DNA of 64,000 nt, taken from contig NZ_JABKDE010000001.1 in NCBI RefSeq assembly GCF_013623835.1, positions 644,406 to 708,405 of the forward strand, read 5' to 3'. The DNA is from Brevibacterium oceani. Its GTDB lineage: Bacteria > Actinomycetota > Actinomycetes > Actinomycetales > Brevibacteriaceae. The notes below the pieces were generated by a model that saw only the letters and a list, made by a program, of their open reading frames with translations, did no database searches and was not told the origin of the DNA. Every line of letters starts with the position of its first letter. Position 1 is the stretch's first letter. This document shows, one piece after another, positions 1 through 10,372 of this stretch. A program made the position numbers and the translations under genes.

Positions 1-1032
1 GCTCGCCGAGACGAGGACCCGCGCGGCGTTGAGGGTCGCGACCAACGGCAATCGCCCTCCGTCGGCGGAGGCGAAGCCGGCGACCGTGCCGCTGCGGTCG
101 GCGATGGGCAGGTCCGTGGTGCCGAAGACGGTGCCCGAGGTCCCGATCGAGACGACGACATCCCCCGAGGTGACCCCGAGTCCCAGTGCGGCCGCAGCAT
201 TGTCTCCGGCCCCGGGCCCGACGAGGATGCCCTCGGCCGTGTGCCCGGCCGCCTCGTTGGGGGCGAGGACCCGGGGAAGGATGATCGCCGAGGTGGCGCT
301 CGGGTCGGTGCCGACGGTCGTGGCCGTATGGTCGGGGTTCGAGGCGGCGCCGGTGCTCGTGCCGGTGCCTGCTGCTGAGCCGGTGCCCACGGCTTCACGG
401 GCGTGCGCACCGAAGGCGATGCGGAAGAGATCGAGATCGTATTCGCCCGAGGCCGGATCGAAGTAGGCCGTGCCGCTGGCGTCGGAGGCGTCGGTGACGA
501 GGGCATCGAGGACGGGCCCGCGGGTCGAAGAGCCGGCGGGGCCGTAACCGAGGAGCCGCCAGGTCAGCCAATCGTGGGGGAGAGCGACGGCGGCCACCTC
601 GGCGGCATTGTCCGGTTCGGCGTCACGCAGCCAGCGCAGCTTCGCGCCGGTGAAGGAGGCCACCGGCAGGACACCGGTGCGGGCGACGAAATCCCCGGCC
701 CCGACCTCGGCGATGAGATCCCGGGCGGCAGCGTCGCTGCGCAGGTCATTCCACAGCAGAGCGTCACGGATGACGCGGCCTTCGGCATCGAGGGCGACGA
801 GTCCGTGCTGCTGGCCGCTGATGCTCACGGCCGCGACATCGTCGAAGCCGCCGGCGGACTCGATCGCCTCCTGCAGTGCGGTCCACCATTCCTCCGGGTC
901 GACCTCGGTGCCGGGAGGGTGCGGGGCCGAACCGGTACGCAGGATGTCGCCCGTGTCGGGGTCGGCGATGACGACCTTGCAGCTCTGCGTCGAGGAATCG
1001 ATGCCGGCAACGAGGCGGCGGGCGACGGTCAT
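1..1032 (-). CDS. xylB: Xylulokinase (FGGY family), C-terminus cut by window start
   Basis: Phosphorylates D-xylulose to xylulose 5-phosphate in the cytoplasm, feeding the pentose phosphate pathway. Reading the minus strand from ATG at 1032 gives a FGGY N-terminus: [10 protein letters not shown] (sugar-kinase phosphate-1 type motif), [19 protein letters not shown] and later [11 protein letters not shown] and SIGTSGTVF, all typical of XylB. The reading frame is still open at base 1 (344 codons visible), so roughly the last quarter to third is missing. The start ATG overlaps the stop of the SorC regulator (ATGA), so the two are translationally coupled. With the neighbouring mannitol-type dehydrogenase it suggests a D-arabitol to D-xylulose to xylulose-5-P route (inference). 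Confidence 0.93.
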   Translation of the reverse strand, partial: MTVARRLVAGIDSSTQSCKVVIADPDTGDILRTGSAPHPPGTEVDPEEWWTALQEAIESAGGFDDVAAVSISGQQHGLVALDAEGRVIRDALLWNDLRSDAAARDLIAEVGAGDFVARTGVLPVASFTGAKLRWLRDAEPDNAAEVAAVALPHDWLTWRLLGYGPAGSSTRGPVLDALVTDASDASGTAYFDPASGEYDLDLFRIAFGAHAREAVGTGSAAGTGTSTGAASNPDHTATTVGTDPSATSAIILPRVLAPNEAAGHTAEGILVGPGAGDNAAAALGLGVTSGDVVVSIGTSGTVFGTTDLPIADRSGTVAGFASADGGRLPLVATLNAARVLVSAS

Positions 1033-2078
1033 GACTCCTCCTCGGCGGGAGCAGCCTCGGTGGGAGCAGCCTCGGTGGGAGCGGCCTCGGTGGGAGCGGC
1101 CTCGGTGGGACCAACCTCGTCGGGTGTGGCCTCGTCCGGGTCAAATTCGGCGAGCACGGCGTCGGCGAGGGCACGGTCGATGACGGCGACGTCGAGAATG
1201 CCCGCCGCACACGCCGCCAGCACCGCACGGGCGCGTTCGGCCCCGCGGGCGACCCCGACGGTCGTCGTGGCCCGGCGCAGCTGGTCGAGAGTGACGGCGA
1301 TGACGCGATCATCGATCGTGGTCACGTCCTCACCGGCGGCATCGAAGAGACGCCCGGACGCCTCGGCGACGGCACCGTCATCGATGCCAGCCTGACGCTG
1401 GGCGGGGGTGCACTTCTCCCACACCGAGGACAGCCCCTCGGCCCACGAGGCGACGGAGACCACGGCGAGATCGAGGTCGTCGGCGGCGGCGAGCGTGCCC
1501 GAGATCTCGGGCAGGGCGCGCAGGTCGGAGGCGGTCTCGGCCTCGGTGACGAGCAGCGGGGCCGGCAGGCGGACCACGCTCACGGCCGGATCCTGTCCCA
1601 GCCGGGTGAAGATCTCGGAGCTGGGGCGGTGGGATTCGAGCCGCAGCGCACCGGCGAGCTGCACGATCGTGCACCGCGGCAGGGCCGGAGTGAACGCGGC
1701 CGCAGCGTCGAGGGTGCGCGACCAGGACAGGCCGATGCGCATCCCCGCCCGGGCCCTGCGGCCGACGAGTGCGAGGGCGGCCCGGCCCATCTGCTGGGAG
1801 GCCTCGGCCTGGTCGGGGATGTCGACGATGACGACCGAGTCCAGGCCGAGGGAGGCAGCCGTGCGTTCGGACAGGCTGTCGCCTTCACCGGCATCGGTCT
1901 CGATCGTGATCGTGACGACCCCGGTGTCGACGGCCTCCTGGAGGAGGCGGGCGACTTGGAATCGGCTCAGCCCGTTGGCCTTGCCGATCTCGACCTTCGA
2001 CCGGCCCTCGAGGTAGTGATCGCGGGCCAGCTGCGCGAGGAATCTGCGGTGGCGGGCAGTGGGTGCTGTGCTCATCAT
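1029..2078 (-). CDS. SorC/DeoR-type sugar-binding transcriptional regulator
   Basis: Sugar-responsive regulator. It has an N-terminal HTH ([18 protein letters not shown], about residues 21-40), then a SorC sugar-phosphate-binding domain containing GLSWSRTL and [16 protein letters not shown]. Start: ATG 2078 (or 2075) lies directly behind GGGAGG; an in-frame ATG at 2114 falls inside the operator palindrome and has no ribosome site. The C-terminus carries four perfect PTEAA repeats from a 15-bp tandem repeat. It is divergent from the polyol ABC operon and coupled to xylB, so it probably controls both. The exact inducer cannot be read from sequence. Confidence 0.88.
   Translation of the reverse strand: MMSTAPTARHRRFLAQLARDHYLEGRSKVEIGKANGLSRFQVARLLQEAVDTGVVTITIETDAGEGDSLSERTAASLGLDSVVIVDIPDQAEASQQMGRAALALVGRRARAGMRIGLSWSRTLDAAAAFTPALPRCTIVQLAGALRLESHRPSSEIFTRLGQDPAVSVVRLPAPLLVTEAETASDLRALPEISGTLAAADDLDLAVVSVASWAEGLSSVWEKCTPAQRQAGIDDGAVAEASGRLFDAAGEDVTTIDDRVIAVTLDQLRRATTTVGVARGAERARAVLAACAAGILDVAVIDRALADAVLAEFDPDEATPDEVGPTEAAPTEAAPTEAAPTEAAPAEEES
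1051..1110. repeat. 15-bp tandem repeat, four units
   Basis: Four consecutive 15-bp units (gcRgcctcggtggga) in the 3' end of the regulator gene encode PTEAA repeated on the minus strand. Degenerate copies flank both sides (1036-1050 and 1111-1125). Likely a slippage-prone minisatellite making a flexible acidic tail. Confidence 0.9.
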
Positions 2079-2108
2079 CCTCCCTTCGGCGTCGACGACC
2101 TTGTGTTC

Positions 2109-2185
2109 GCTCATATGTGAAGTCTTGCACATCTGTGTGTTCCGTGACACAGTATTGCACATATGAGCACCGATGCTCATATGAA
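2109..2185. promoter_or_regulatory. SorC operator cluster in the divergent polyol promoter region
   Basis: Contains an exact 11-bp inverted repeat, GCTCATATGTG (2109-2119) and CACATATGAGC (2158-2168), a direct repeat TTGCACAT (2125-2132 and 2155-2162), and a further GCTCATATGAA copy near 2174. The cluster lies between the divergent regulator and substrate-binding protein genes, where a SorC-family protein would bind. Assignment to that regulator is inference. Confidence 0.65.
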
Positions 2186-2245
2186 TTTCTCGAAGCGAAC
2201 CCGATGGCGGGCGGCAATCCCGCGATGATGAGGGAAGGCACAACG

Positions 2246-3604
2246 ATGAAACACCAGATCACGGGCCGAGGAGCCACCTGGGCGGCCATCGGCATGGTCG
2301 GAGCACTCGCACTCTCTGGGTGCGGCGGGGCCGGCGGCAGCTCCAGCGGCGGGGGAGGCGATGAGGTCAATGTCCTCATGGTCAACAATCCGCAGATGCA
2401 GGACCTGCAGAAGCTCACGGCCGACCACTTCACCAAGGACACCGGCATCAAGGTCAATTACACCGTGCTGCCGGAGAACGAGGTGCGAGCGAAGATCGGA
2501 CAGGAATTCGCAGCCCAAGCCGGCAACTACGACGTCGCGTCGATGTCGAACTACGAAGTCCCGACGTATGCGAACAACAAGTGGCTGACCCCCATGGACG
2601 AGGGCGTCGCCGATGCCGAGGGCTTCGACCAGGACGACATCCTCACCCCCATGGCCGAATCGCTGAGCGTCGATGACACGATCTACGGCGAACCCTTCTA
2701 CGGTGAGGGCTCGTTCCTCATGTACCGCACGGACATCTTCGACAAGGCCGGAGTCGAGATGCCGGAGAACCCGACCTGGGACGAGGTCGCGAAGCTCGCG
2801 GCGAAGGTCGACGGGGCGGAGAAGGGCACGAAGGGCATCTGCCTGCGCGGCCTGCCCGGCTGGGGTGAGATGTTCGCGCCCCTGACGACGGTGGTCAACA
2901 CCTTCGGCGGTACCTGGTTCGACGAGGACTGGAACGCGCAGGTCGATTCGAAGGAGTTCAAGGAGGCGACGAACTTCTACGTCGACCTCATCAAGGACCA
3001 CGGCGAATCCGGTGCCCCGCAGGCCGGGTACACCGAATGCCTGACGAACCTGCAGCAGGGCAAGGTCGCCATGTGGTACGACTCGACGGCCGCCAGCGGC
3101 ACCCTCGAAGCCGATGACTCACCGGTCAAGGGCAAGATCGGCTATGTCGCCGCCCCGGTGAAGGAGACCGAGTCGAGCTCGTGGCTCTATACCTGGGCCT
3201 GGGGCATCCAGGCCGCGGGCAAGAACCAGGACGCCGCGAAGCAGTTCGTCGCATGGGCCTCGTCGAAGGACTACGAGGAGACCGTGGCCGAAGAGCTCGG
3301 CTGGCAGCACGTGCCGGCCGGCAAACGGACCTCGACCTATGAGAACGCGGACTACCAGAAGGCCGCGAAACCCTTCTACAAACAGACCGAGGATGCCATC
3401 AACTCGGCCGATCCGGAGAACCCGGGTGTCCAGCCGCGGCCGACACTGGGCGTGCAGTTCGTGACGATCCCGGAGTTCGCGGACCTCGCCACAGGCATCT
3501 CCGAAGACGTCAGCTCCGCGATCGCCGGACGCACCACCGCGGACAAGGCGCTGGAGAAGGGCCAGAAGGAAGCCGAGAAGGTCGGAGACAAATACAAGAA
3601 GTGA
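2246..3604 (+). CDS. Polyol/sugar ABC transporter substrate-binding lipoprotein
   Basis: Extracellular solute-binding protein (family 1) that delivers a sugar alcohol or sugar to the two permeases that follow. Start ATG 2246 has AGGGAAGG upstream; longer in-frame starts run into the operator region. A lipoprotein signal ends in LALSGC, with the acylated cysteine at residue 26, followed by a Gly/Ser linker. The mature part has the SBP fold, e.g. EPFYGEGSFLMYRTDIF and a C-terminal helix-rich tail. 452 aa, normal for SmoE/MtlE-type proteins. The substrate is inferred from the dehydrogenase and xylulokinase neighbours (mannitol, sorbitol or arabitol). Confidence 0.9.
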   Translation: MKHQITGRGATWAAIGMVGALALSGCGGAGGSSSGGGGDEVNVLMVNNPQMQDLQKLTADHFTKDTGIKVNYTVLPENEVRAKIGQEFAAQAGNYDVASMSNYEVPTYANNKWLTPMDEGVADAEGFDQDDILTPMAESLSVDDTIYGEPFYGEGSFLMYRTDIFDKAGVEMPENPTWDEVAKLAAKVDGAEKGTKGICLRGLPGWGEMFAPLTTVVNTFGGTWFDEDWNAQVDSKEFKEATNFYVDLIKDHGESGAPQAGYTECLTNLQQGKVAMWYDSTAASGTLEADDSPVKGKIGYVAAPVKETESSSWLYTWAWGIQAAGKNQDAAKQFVAWASSKDYEETVAEELGWQHVPAGKRTSTYENADYQKAAKPFYKQTEDAINSADPENPGVQPRPTLGVQFVTIPEFADLATGISEDVSSAIAGRTTADKALEKGQKEAEKVGDKYKK

Positions 3605-3770
3605 CCGTGCGGCCTCAGCGTTGACTGCGCAGCCTCGGGGCGGAAGATCGACCGCGCCCCGAGGTGCAGGCCCTCGCCCGCGCAGACCCTGCCCCCGAGG
3701 AGCGACCCCAGCCCCGAGGCCGCACCCGCTTCAGCCCCACCACCGCCCCACAATGCGAAGGATGTTCGAC

Positions 3771-4703
3771 GTGTCAGCACCCGCCGCCGAGCGTGCATCG
3801 AGACCGATCACGCCGCCGAAGACCCCAGCCAAGGACAGATGGCTCAAACGCGCGCCCATGCTGCCGGCGCTGATCTTCGTCATCATCGTCACCCAGATCC
3901 CGTTCGCGATCACGATCATCATCTCGTTCATGAACTGGAACGCGGCGTACCCCGATGACATCGCGTTCGGCACGCTCCAGAACTACGTCACCGTGTTCAC
4001 CGACGCGAACCTGCTGCGAGCCGTGCTCGTCACCGTCGGACTCACGGTCGGGGTGGTGCTCGCCTCGGCGCTGTTGGGGTTGGGCATCGCGCTGCTGCTC
4101 GACCGGAAGTTCATCGGCCGCGGATTCGTCCGCACCCTGATGATCACCCCGTTCCTCGTCGTGCCCGTGGCCGCGGCGCTGCTGTTCAAGCACGCGATCT
4201 TCAACCCGTCGTACGGTCTGCTCAACGGGCTGCTGACCGTGGTCTTCGGTGACAACGCCCCGCAGCCGGACCTCATGTCCTCCTCACCGCTGCTGGGTAT
4301 CGGGCTCGTGCTCGTGTGGCAGTGGACGCCGTTCATGATGCTCATCATGCTCGCCGGACTCCAGTCACGGCCGATGGACGTCTACGAGGCGGCGCTCGTC
4401 GACGGCGCCGGACCCTGGCAGACCTTCCGCTTCATCACTCTGCCGCATCTGCGCCGCTACATCGAACTCGCCGCCCTGCTGGGCACGATCTACATCGTCC
4501 AGAACTTCGACATGGTCTTCACCATGACCTCCGGCGGACTGGGCACCGCCACCCTGCCCTACGTCATCTACCAGGAGTTCTTCGTCGCGCAGGACTACGG
4601 AGTCTCCTCGGCCGTCGGCGTCATCGTCGTCATCGCCTCGCTCATCATCGCGACCTTCGCCCTGCGCACCGCATCCACCCTGCTCAAGGAGGAGAACTCA
4701 TGA
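3771..4703 (+). CDS. Polyol/sugar ABC transporter permease (MalF-like)
   Basis: First inner-membrane permease of the importer: about six membrane segments starting with LPALIFVIIVTQIPFAITII, and the cytoplasmic EAA loop (YEAALVDGAGPWQTFRFITL) that contacts an ATPase. The GTG at 3771 is preferred because GAAGGA sits 8 nt upstream; in-frame ATGs at 3753 and 3762 lack a well-placed ribosome site. 310 aa. The stop overlaps the next permease start (ATGA at 4700-4703), indicating translational coupling. Confidence 0.9.
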   Translation: MSAPAAERASRPITPPKTPAKDRWLKRAPMLPALIFVIIVTQIPFAITIIISFMNWNAAYPDDIAFGTLQNYVTVFTDANLLRAVLVTVGLTVGVVLASALLGLGIALLLDRKFIGRGFVRTLMITPFLVVPVAAALLFKHAIFNPSYGLLNGLLTVVFGDNAPQPDLMSSSPLLGIGLVLVWQWTPFMMLIMLAGLQSRPMDVYEAALVDGAGPWQTFRFITLPHLRRYIELAALLGTIYIVQNFDMVFTMTSGGLGTATLPYVIYQEFFVAQDYGVSSAVGVIVVIASLIIATFALRTASTLLKEENS

Positions 4704-5649
4704 GCACCCCCGAGACCCAGGCGCCCCTGAGCACCCGCCCCGAGCCTGGCATCACCCCGACCGAACCCGGCTCACCCGGTTCTGCGGGGCCGCCTCGGCT
4801 GAAGGCGAACGCACCGAGGCGGCCCGGCCAAGGTCGGACCGGAAAGATCCTGCTCGGCCTGCTGGCCTGGCTCGTCGGGCTGCTGTTCGTCTCACCGCTG
4901 TTGTGGATGCTGCTGACCAGCCTCCACGCCGAGACCGACGCTTCGACGAATCCGCCGAGCTTCTTCGCCCCGCTCACACTCGACTCGTATGTGAACTTCT
5001 TCGGCGGCGGCAACGGCGCGAACCCGTGGCCGTTCCTCATCAACTCGGCCGTGGCCGCGATCGTCTCGACCCTCATCGTCCTCGTCCTGTCGACGATGGC
5101 CGCGTATTCCCTGGCCATCCGTCGCATCGAACGCTGGTCCGATGTGCTCTTCTTCCTGCTCTCGACGAAGATGCTGCCGATGGTCGCCGGTCTCCTGCCC
5201 GTCTACCTCGTCGCGAAATCAACCGGCATCCTCGACACGTGGCTGCTGCTCATCATCATCTACTCGGCGATGAACATGCCGATCGCGGTGTGGATGATGC
5301 GCTCCTTCCTCGCCGAGGTGCCCATCGAAGTCCTCGAGGCCGCCGAACTCGACGGCGCGCGGCTGCCACGCGTGTTCGTGCAGATCCTGCTGCCGCTGAC
5401 CGCGCCGGGACTGGCCGCCACGGCGCTCATCTGCTTCATCTTCTCGTGGAACGAACTCCTCTTCGCCACCGTGCTCACCTCGACCGCGGCGTCGACGGCT
5501 CCGGTGTTCCTCACGAGCTTCGTCACCTCCCAGGGGCTGTTCCTGTCCCAGGTGTGCGCGGCCTCGCTCATCATCTCCGTGCCGGTGCTCGTCGCCGGAA
5601 TCGCCGCCCAGGACAAACTCGTCCAGGGCCTGTCCATGGGAGCCGTCAA

Positions 5650-5653
<4 letters not shown>
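4700..5653 (+). CDS. Polyol/sugar ABC transporter permease (MalG-like)
   Basis: Second permease, 317 aa. A proline-rich cytoplasmic N-terminus (about 55 residues) precedes six membrane segments; the EAA loop is LEAAELDGARLPRVFVQILL. It forms a heterodimer with the upstream permease. No ABC ATPase gene follows; as in many actinobacterial CUT1 importers, a shared MsmK/MalK-like ATPase encoded elsewhere is expected (family knowledge plus inference). Overlaps the dehydrogenase start by ATGA. Confidence 0.92.
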
Positions 5654-7218
<1,565 letters not shown>

Positions 7219-7340
7219 GCAGCCGGGCTCGGGAAAGCTGAGGGGGTCGGCCCGAGCAGGTCGGCACTGTCGGGTTGCGGGCTCGTCCTGGTGAGCAGTT
7301 CAATGGGCGCCGAGTCAGGGTCAGCGTCTAGCATGGAGGC

Positions 7341-8975
7341 ATGTTGCGTTCTCGCCTGAGCATCCTGGCTCTGACCACGACTCTCGCGCTCGTCGGCTGT
7401 TCCGGTTCGACGGCCGCGCCCGAATCTGATGGAGCGCAGTCCCCAGATGGATCCGGCCAGCAGGCCGAGGCACAGACCGAGCAGACTCCGCAGCAGGATC
7501 GTGCCGACATCGATCCGTCCGATTACGAAGATGAAGCCGCCGAGATCGTCGACGGCTTCTCCGATGACGAACTCGCCGGTTCCCTCATCATCGGCACGTG
7601 GAACGGTACGGACACGCAGACTCCGGTGCACATGATCAGGCAGAACCACCTCGGCGGGGTCATCGTCATGGGGTACAACCTGTCGGAGAACCCGACGAGC
7701 GACCAGGTCACGGGACTGACGAAAGCGCTCAAGGGCGCGCGTACCAAGGGCCAGCCCGTGTCGATCGGCGTCGACCAGGAAGGCGGACCGGTGTCCCGGC
7801 TGAGCTCGGCGGCACTGCCGTTCCCGCCGCTCATGGGGCTGGCCGCGACCGATGACTCCGATCTCATCACCGAAGCGACGATAGCGCAGGGGCAGAACCT
7901 CACCGACCTCGGCTTCACCATCGACTTCGCCCCGGACTCCGATGTCACCGTGGGGCCGAAGGACAAAGCGATCAACGTCCGTTCGGCCGGCACCGATCAC
8001 AAGGACGCCGCCGACGTGGTCGCCGATGCGGTCACCGGGTACAAGGCCGGAGGCGTCGGCAGCTCGGCGAAGCATTTCCCCGGCCACGGCCGCCTCGGCG
8101 TGGATTCGCATGAGAGCCTGCCCGTGTCGGAGAAATCGATCGACGAGCTCGAGGACACGGACCTTCTGCCGTTCAAATCCGCGGTCGAGGCCGACGTGCC
8201 GATGGTGATGATGGGCCACATCGGCCTGCCCGATGCGAAGACCACCCCGGCCACACTCAATAAGAAGGCGTATTCGGCGCTGCGGGACAAACTCGACTTC
8301 GACGGCGTCATCATCACCGACGCTCTGAACATGAAGGCCGTGCCGCAGAATCTCAAGGGCGGGGAGACCGTCAAGGCGCTCGCCGCCGGCGCGGACCTCG
8401 CGCTCATGCCACCGGACTCGGGTGCCGCGCAGAAGGCGATCGTCACAGCCATCGGTGATGGGACGCTGAAGAAGAAGGACCTCGAGGAGAAGTCCGAACG
8501 CGTCGTCGCCATGCAGCTGGCCACCGCGGAAGCGCAGAAGAGCGTGAAGGCGGAGGACTCGGGACAGTCTGGGAACGGTTCCGACGCGAAGAAGACCCTC
8601 ACCGAGGTGGCCGAGAAGTCCCTGACCGTGCTCAAGGGCGAATGCTCCTTAGACGGTACGGACTCGATCTCGATCGTCGGAGGCAGCGACAAGGAGAAGG
8701 CCGAACTGACGAAGGCGGCCGAGGATGTCGGACTGAGCGTCGGATCGGGCGGAACTTCGGTGAGCCTGAGTCCGTCGACCTCGGCCGATGTTGCCGTCGG
8801 CACCGCGGCCCCATGGACGATGCGCAGCACCTCGGCGAAGTCGGCGGTGACCGCGTATGATTCGAACCCCTACGCGTTGAAAGCCGTGGCGAAATGGCTC
8901 AAGGGCGACCTCAAGGCTTCGGGCCAACTGCCCGCTGAGTACGAGGGAAGCGACGCGGCACCCGACTGCGGGTGA
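7341..8975 (+). CDS. Glycoside hydrolase family 3 lipoprotein (beta-N-acetylhexosaminidase-like)
   Basis: Cell-surface GH3 enzyme, probably releasing N-acetylglucosamine from cell-wall fragments (NagZ/NagA-like). Lipobox LALVGC with Cys20, then an acidic Gln-rich linker to about residue 70. The GH3 barrel shows GVDQEGGPVSRL, the catalytic-loop motif KHFPGHGRLGVDSHESLP, and the nucleophile region GVIITDALNM. A C-terminal domain of about 150 residues follows, ending in a cysteine-containing segment. 544 aa. Transcribed alone, convergent with the NlpC gene across a terminator. Substrate is inferred from the family. Confidence 0.9.
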   Translation: MLRSRLSILALTTTLALVGCSGSTAAPESDGAQSPDGSGQQAEAQTEQTPQQDRADIDPSDYEDEAAEIVDGFSDDELAGSLIIGTWNGTDTQTPVHMIRQNHLGGVIVMGYNLSENPTSDQVTGLTKALKGARTKGQPVSIGVDQEGGPVSRLSSAALPFPPLMGLAATDDSDLITEATIAQGQNLTDLGFTIDFAPDSDVTVGPKDKAINVRSAGTDHKDAADVVADAVTGYKAGGVGSSAKHFPGHGRLGVDSHESLPVSEKSIDELEDTDLLPFKSAVEADVPMVMMGHIGLPDAKTTPATLNKKAYSALRDKLDFDGVIITDALNMKAVPQNLKGGETVKALAAGADLALMPPDSGAAQKAIVTAIGDGTLKKKDLEEKSERVVAMQLATAEAQKSVKAEDSGQSGNGSDAKKTLTEVAEKSLTVLKGECSLDGTDSISIVGGSDKEKAELTKAAEDVGLSVGSGGTSVSLSPSTSADVAVGTAAPWTMRSTSAKSAVTAYDSNPYALKAVAKWLKGDLKASGQLPAEYEGSDAAPDCG

Positions 8976-9013
8976 GCGCGGTCATGCTCTCCGGCATTCT
9001 CTCCGGAAACGAC

Positions 9014-9049
9014 GAACCCCTCGCCGGTGAGAGTGCCGACGAGGGGTTC
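9014..9049. terminator. Bidirectional hairpin between convergent genes
   Basis: Perfect 10-bp stem GAACCCCTCG (9014-9023) / CGAGGGGTTC (9040-9049) with a 16-nt loop, placed between the converging GH3 and NlpC/P60 genes. Confidence 0.75.
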
Positions 9050-9062
9050 TGGTGGAAACAGA

Positions 9063-9944
9063 TCAGAGGACGCGGATGAACTGGGCGCCCTGCGCTGTCA
9101 TCCAATCGACGCTGCGGTAGCTGGTGTCTACGCGTGAATTCCCGGCGTCGTACATCATGCCGTCGCCTGCGTAGATGCCGACATGTCCCGGTGACCAGAT
9201 GATGTCGCCCGCCTTCGCCTCGGAGGCCGAGACGGTCTGCCCGGCGCCCTTCTGCGCCGAAGACGTGCGCGGCAGATTCACGCCGACCTTGCCGTAGACG
9301 TACGAGGTGTAACCGGAGCAGTCCCATCCGCTGGGCGAGGTTCCGCCGGAGACGTATGGAGTGCCGACGTACTGCTTCGCGATGGCGATGACCTGCTCGG
9401 CCTTCGACCCGTCCGGAACCTTGACATCCCCGGAGCCGGAGTCCGCCCCGTCGTCCTTGCTCTTGTCCTTGCCGGAATCCGAGGGAGCATCATCGTCGGA
9501 TGACTTCTTGGGAGCGGTCGATTCCTTCGGTTCGTCGGCAGTCTTCTCTGCTGGCTTCGAGTCATCGTCGTCAGTCTCCGAGGCCGCTGCCGGCTTGGGC
9601 TTGGGTTTGGGGGCAGCCTCGGCGGTGACGCTGCCGGTGTCGACGGTGACCGCAGCGCCCTGATCGCCGGACTTCGATTCGCTGCCGGCGTCGATGGTCG
9701 GTGTCTGATTCCTGAACTCGACCGGCGCTTGCTTCTCGGTCTCGGCGGATACCGAAGCCTCGTCGTCGGTTCCCTGACCTGCTGCGGGCAGGACTGCTGC
9801 GGTGAGCAGACCGCCGCTGGCGGCCACCACTGCAGCCCGGCGGCCGAATGCCCCGGAGTTCGCGGCGAGCAGTTCGCTCAGCTCGGTCAGCGGTGTCTTG
9901 GCCTTGGTAGCGGCGGCGCGGCGGCCGTGTTGCTTAGGTGCCAC
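9063..9944 (-). CDS. Secreted NlpC/P60 family peptidoglycan hydrolase
   Basis: Cleaves peptide stems of peptidoglycan outside the cell. A basic N-terminus (about 40 residues) leads into a hydrophobic export segment (AAVVAASGGLLTAAVLPAAG, about 37-56), then a long low-complexity Asp/Lys/Ser/Pro linker (about 57-178) and a C-terminal NlpC/P60 domain (about 180-293) with catalytic Cys209 in GWDCSGYTSYVYG and His254 in SPGHVGIYAG. 293 aa. Monocistronic. Upstream lies a set of GTnAC repeats that could be bound by the MtrA response regulator, known in actinobacteria to control NlpC/P60 genes (inference). Confidence 0.93.
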   Translation of the reverse strand: MAPKQHGRRAAATKAKTPLTELSELLAANSGAFGRRAAVVAASGGLLTAAVLPAAGQGTDDEASVSAETEKQAPVEFRNQTPTIDAGSESKSGDQGAAVTVDTGSVTAEAAPKPKPKPAAASETDDDDSKPAEKTADEPKESTAPKKSSDDDAPSDSGKDKSKDDGADSGSGDVKVPDGSKAEQVIAIAKQYVGTPYVSGGTSPSGWDCSGYTSYVYGKVGVNLPRTSSAQKGAGQTVSASEAKAGDIIWSPGHVGIYAGDGMMYDAGNSRVDTSYRSVDWMTAQGAQFIRVL

Positions 9945-10372
9945 GGTTTCCTCTCATTGCCTGTCTGACTTGAACGATAGCCACCACTGTAACGAAGTTG
10001 TGATCTTCTGTCACGTTATTGTTACAAAAGGATTGTCGGCGTCGGTTTTCGGTATCAGTCCAGGTCAGAGGGCTGATGGCGACATAATCCGTGGTGAGAG
10101 GGTTATGGTTTGAGTCGAGTTGGGCAATGATTCGGCGCGTACTTCTTGCCCTGAATAACGTTTCGTGACATTCGCGGAGCGTGGATTCGTGCTCCTCGAA
10201 GCGCGCTGGGCGTATGGCGAGCGGCTGAGTTCCGGACGATCTGTGCGGTGAAACCGGCCGAATTCCCGCACGAATCGTCCTGAACTCACCGGCATTGTCC
10301 CGAGAACAGAGCGGGAGACCTCGGGACAACACACAGGAGTGGCCCCCGCGCGGCAAGAAGCAATTCTCGGTT
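9945..10372. promoter_or_regulatory. Intergenic region upstream of NlpC/P60, with GTnAC repeats
   Basis: About 430 bases without a gene. Near the NlpC start are GTAAC-type elements: GTAAC 9989-9993, GTCAC 10010-10014 and GTTAC 10021-10025 on the plus strand. On the minus strand this reads GTAAC-N6-GTGAC, then a third copy two helical turns on. The spacing resembles OmpR-family (MtrA-type) boxes. I looked for a c-di-AMP (ydaO) riboswitch, common before such genes, and did not see its conserved blocks. The rest shows nothing recognisable apart from the hairpin at 10295-10329. Confidence 0.4.
10295..10329 (-). terminator. Hairpin downstream of sulfurtransferase gene
   Basis: Perfect 10-bp stem TTGTCCCGAG (10295-10304) / CTCGGGACAA (10320-10329), 15-nt loop, about 45 bases past the stop of the minus-strand sulfurtransferase gene. 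No U-tract, so an L-shaped terminator is assumed. Confidence 0.6.

Noticed and set aside
9945..10372. c-di-AMP (ydaO) riboswitch before the NlpC/P60 gene
   Set aside because: Expected from known actinobacterial cases, but the conserved blocks were not found on reading the minus strand.
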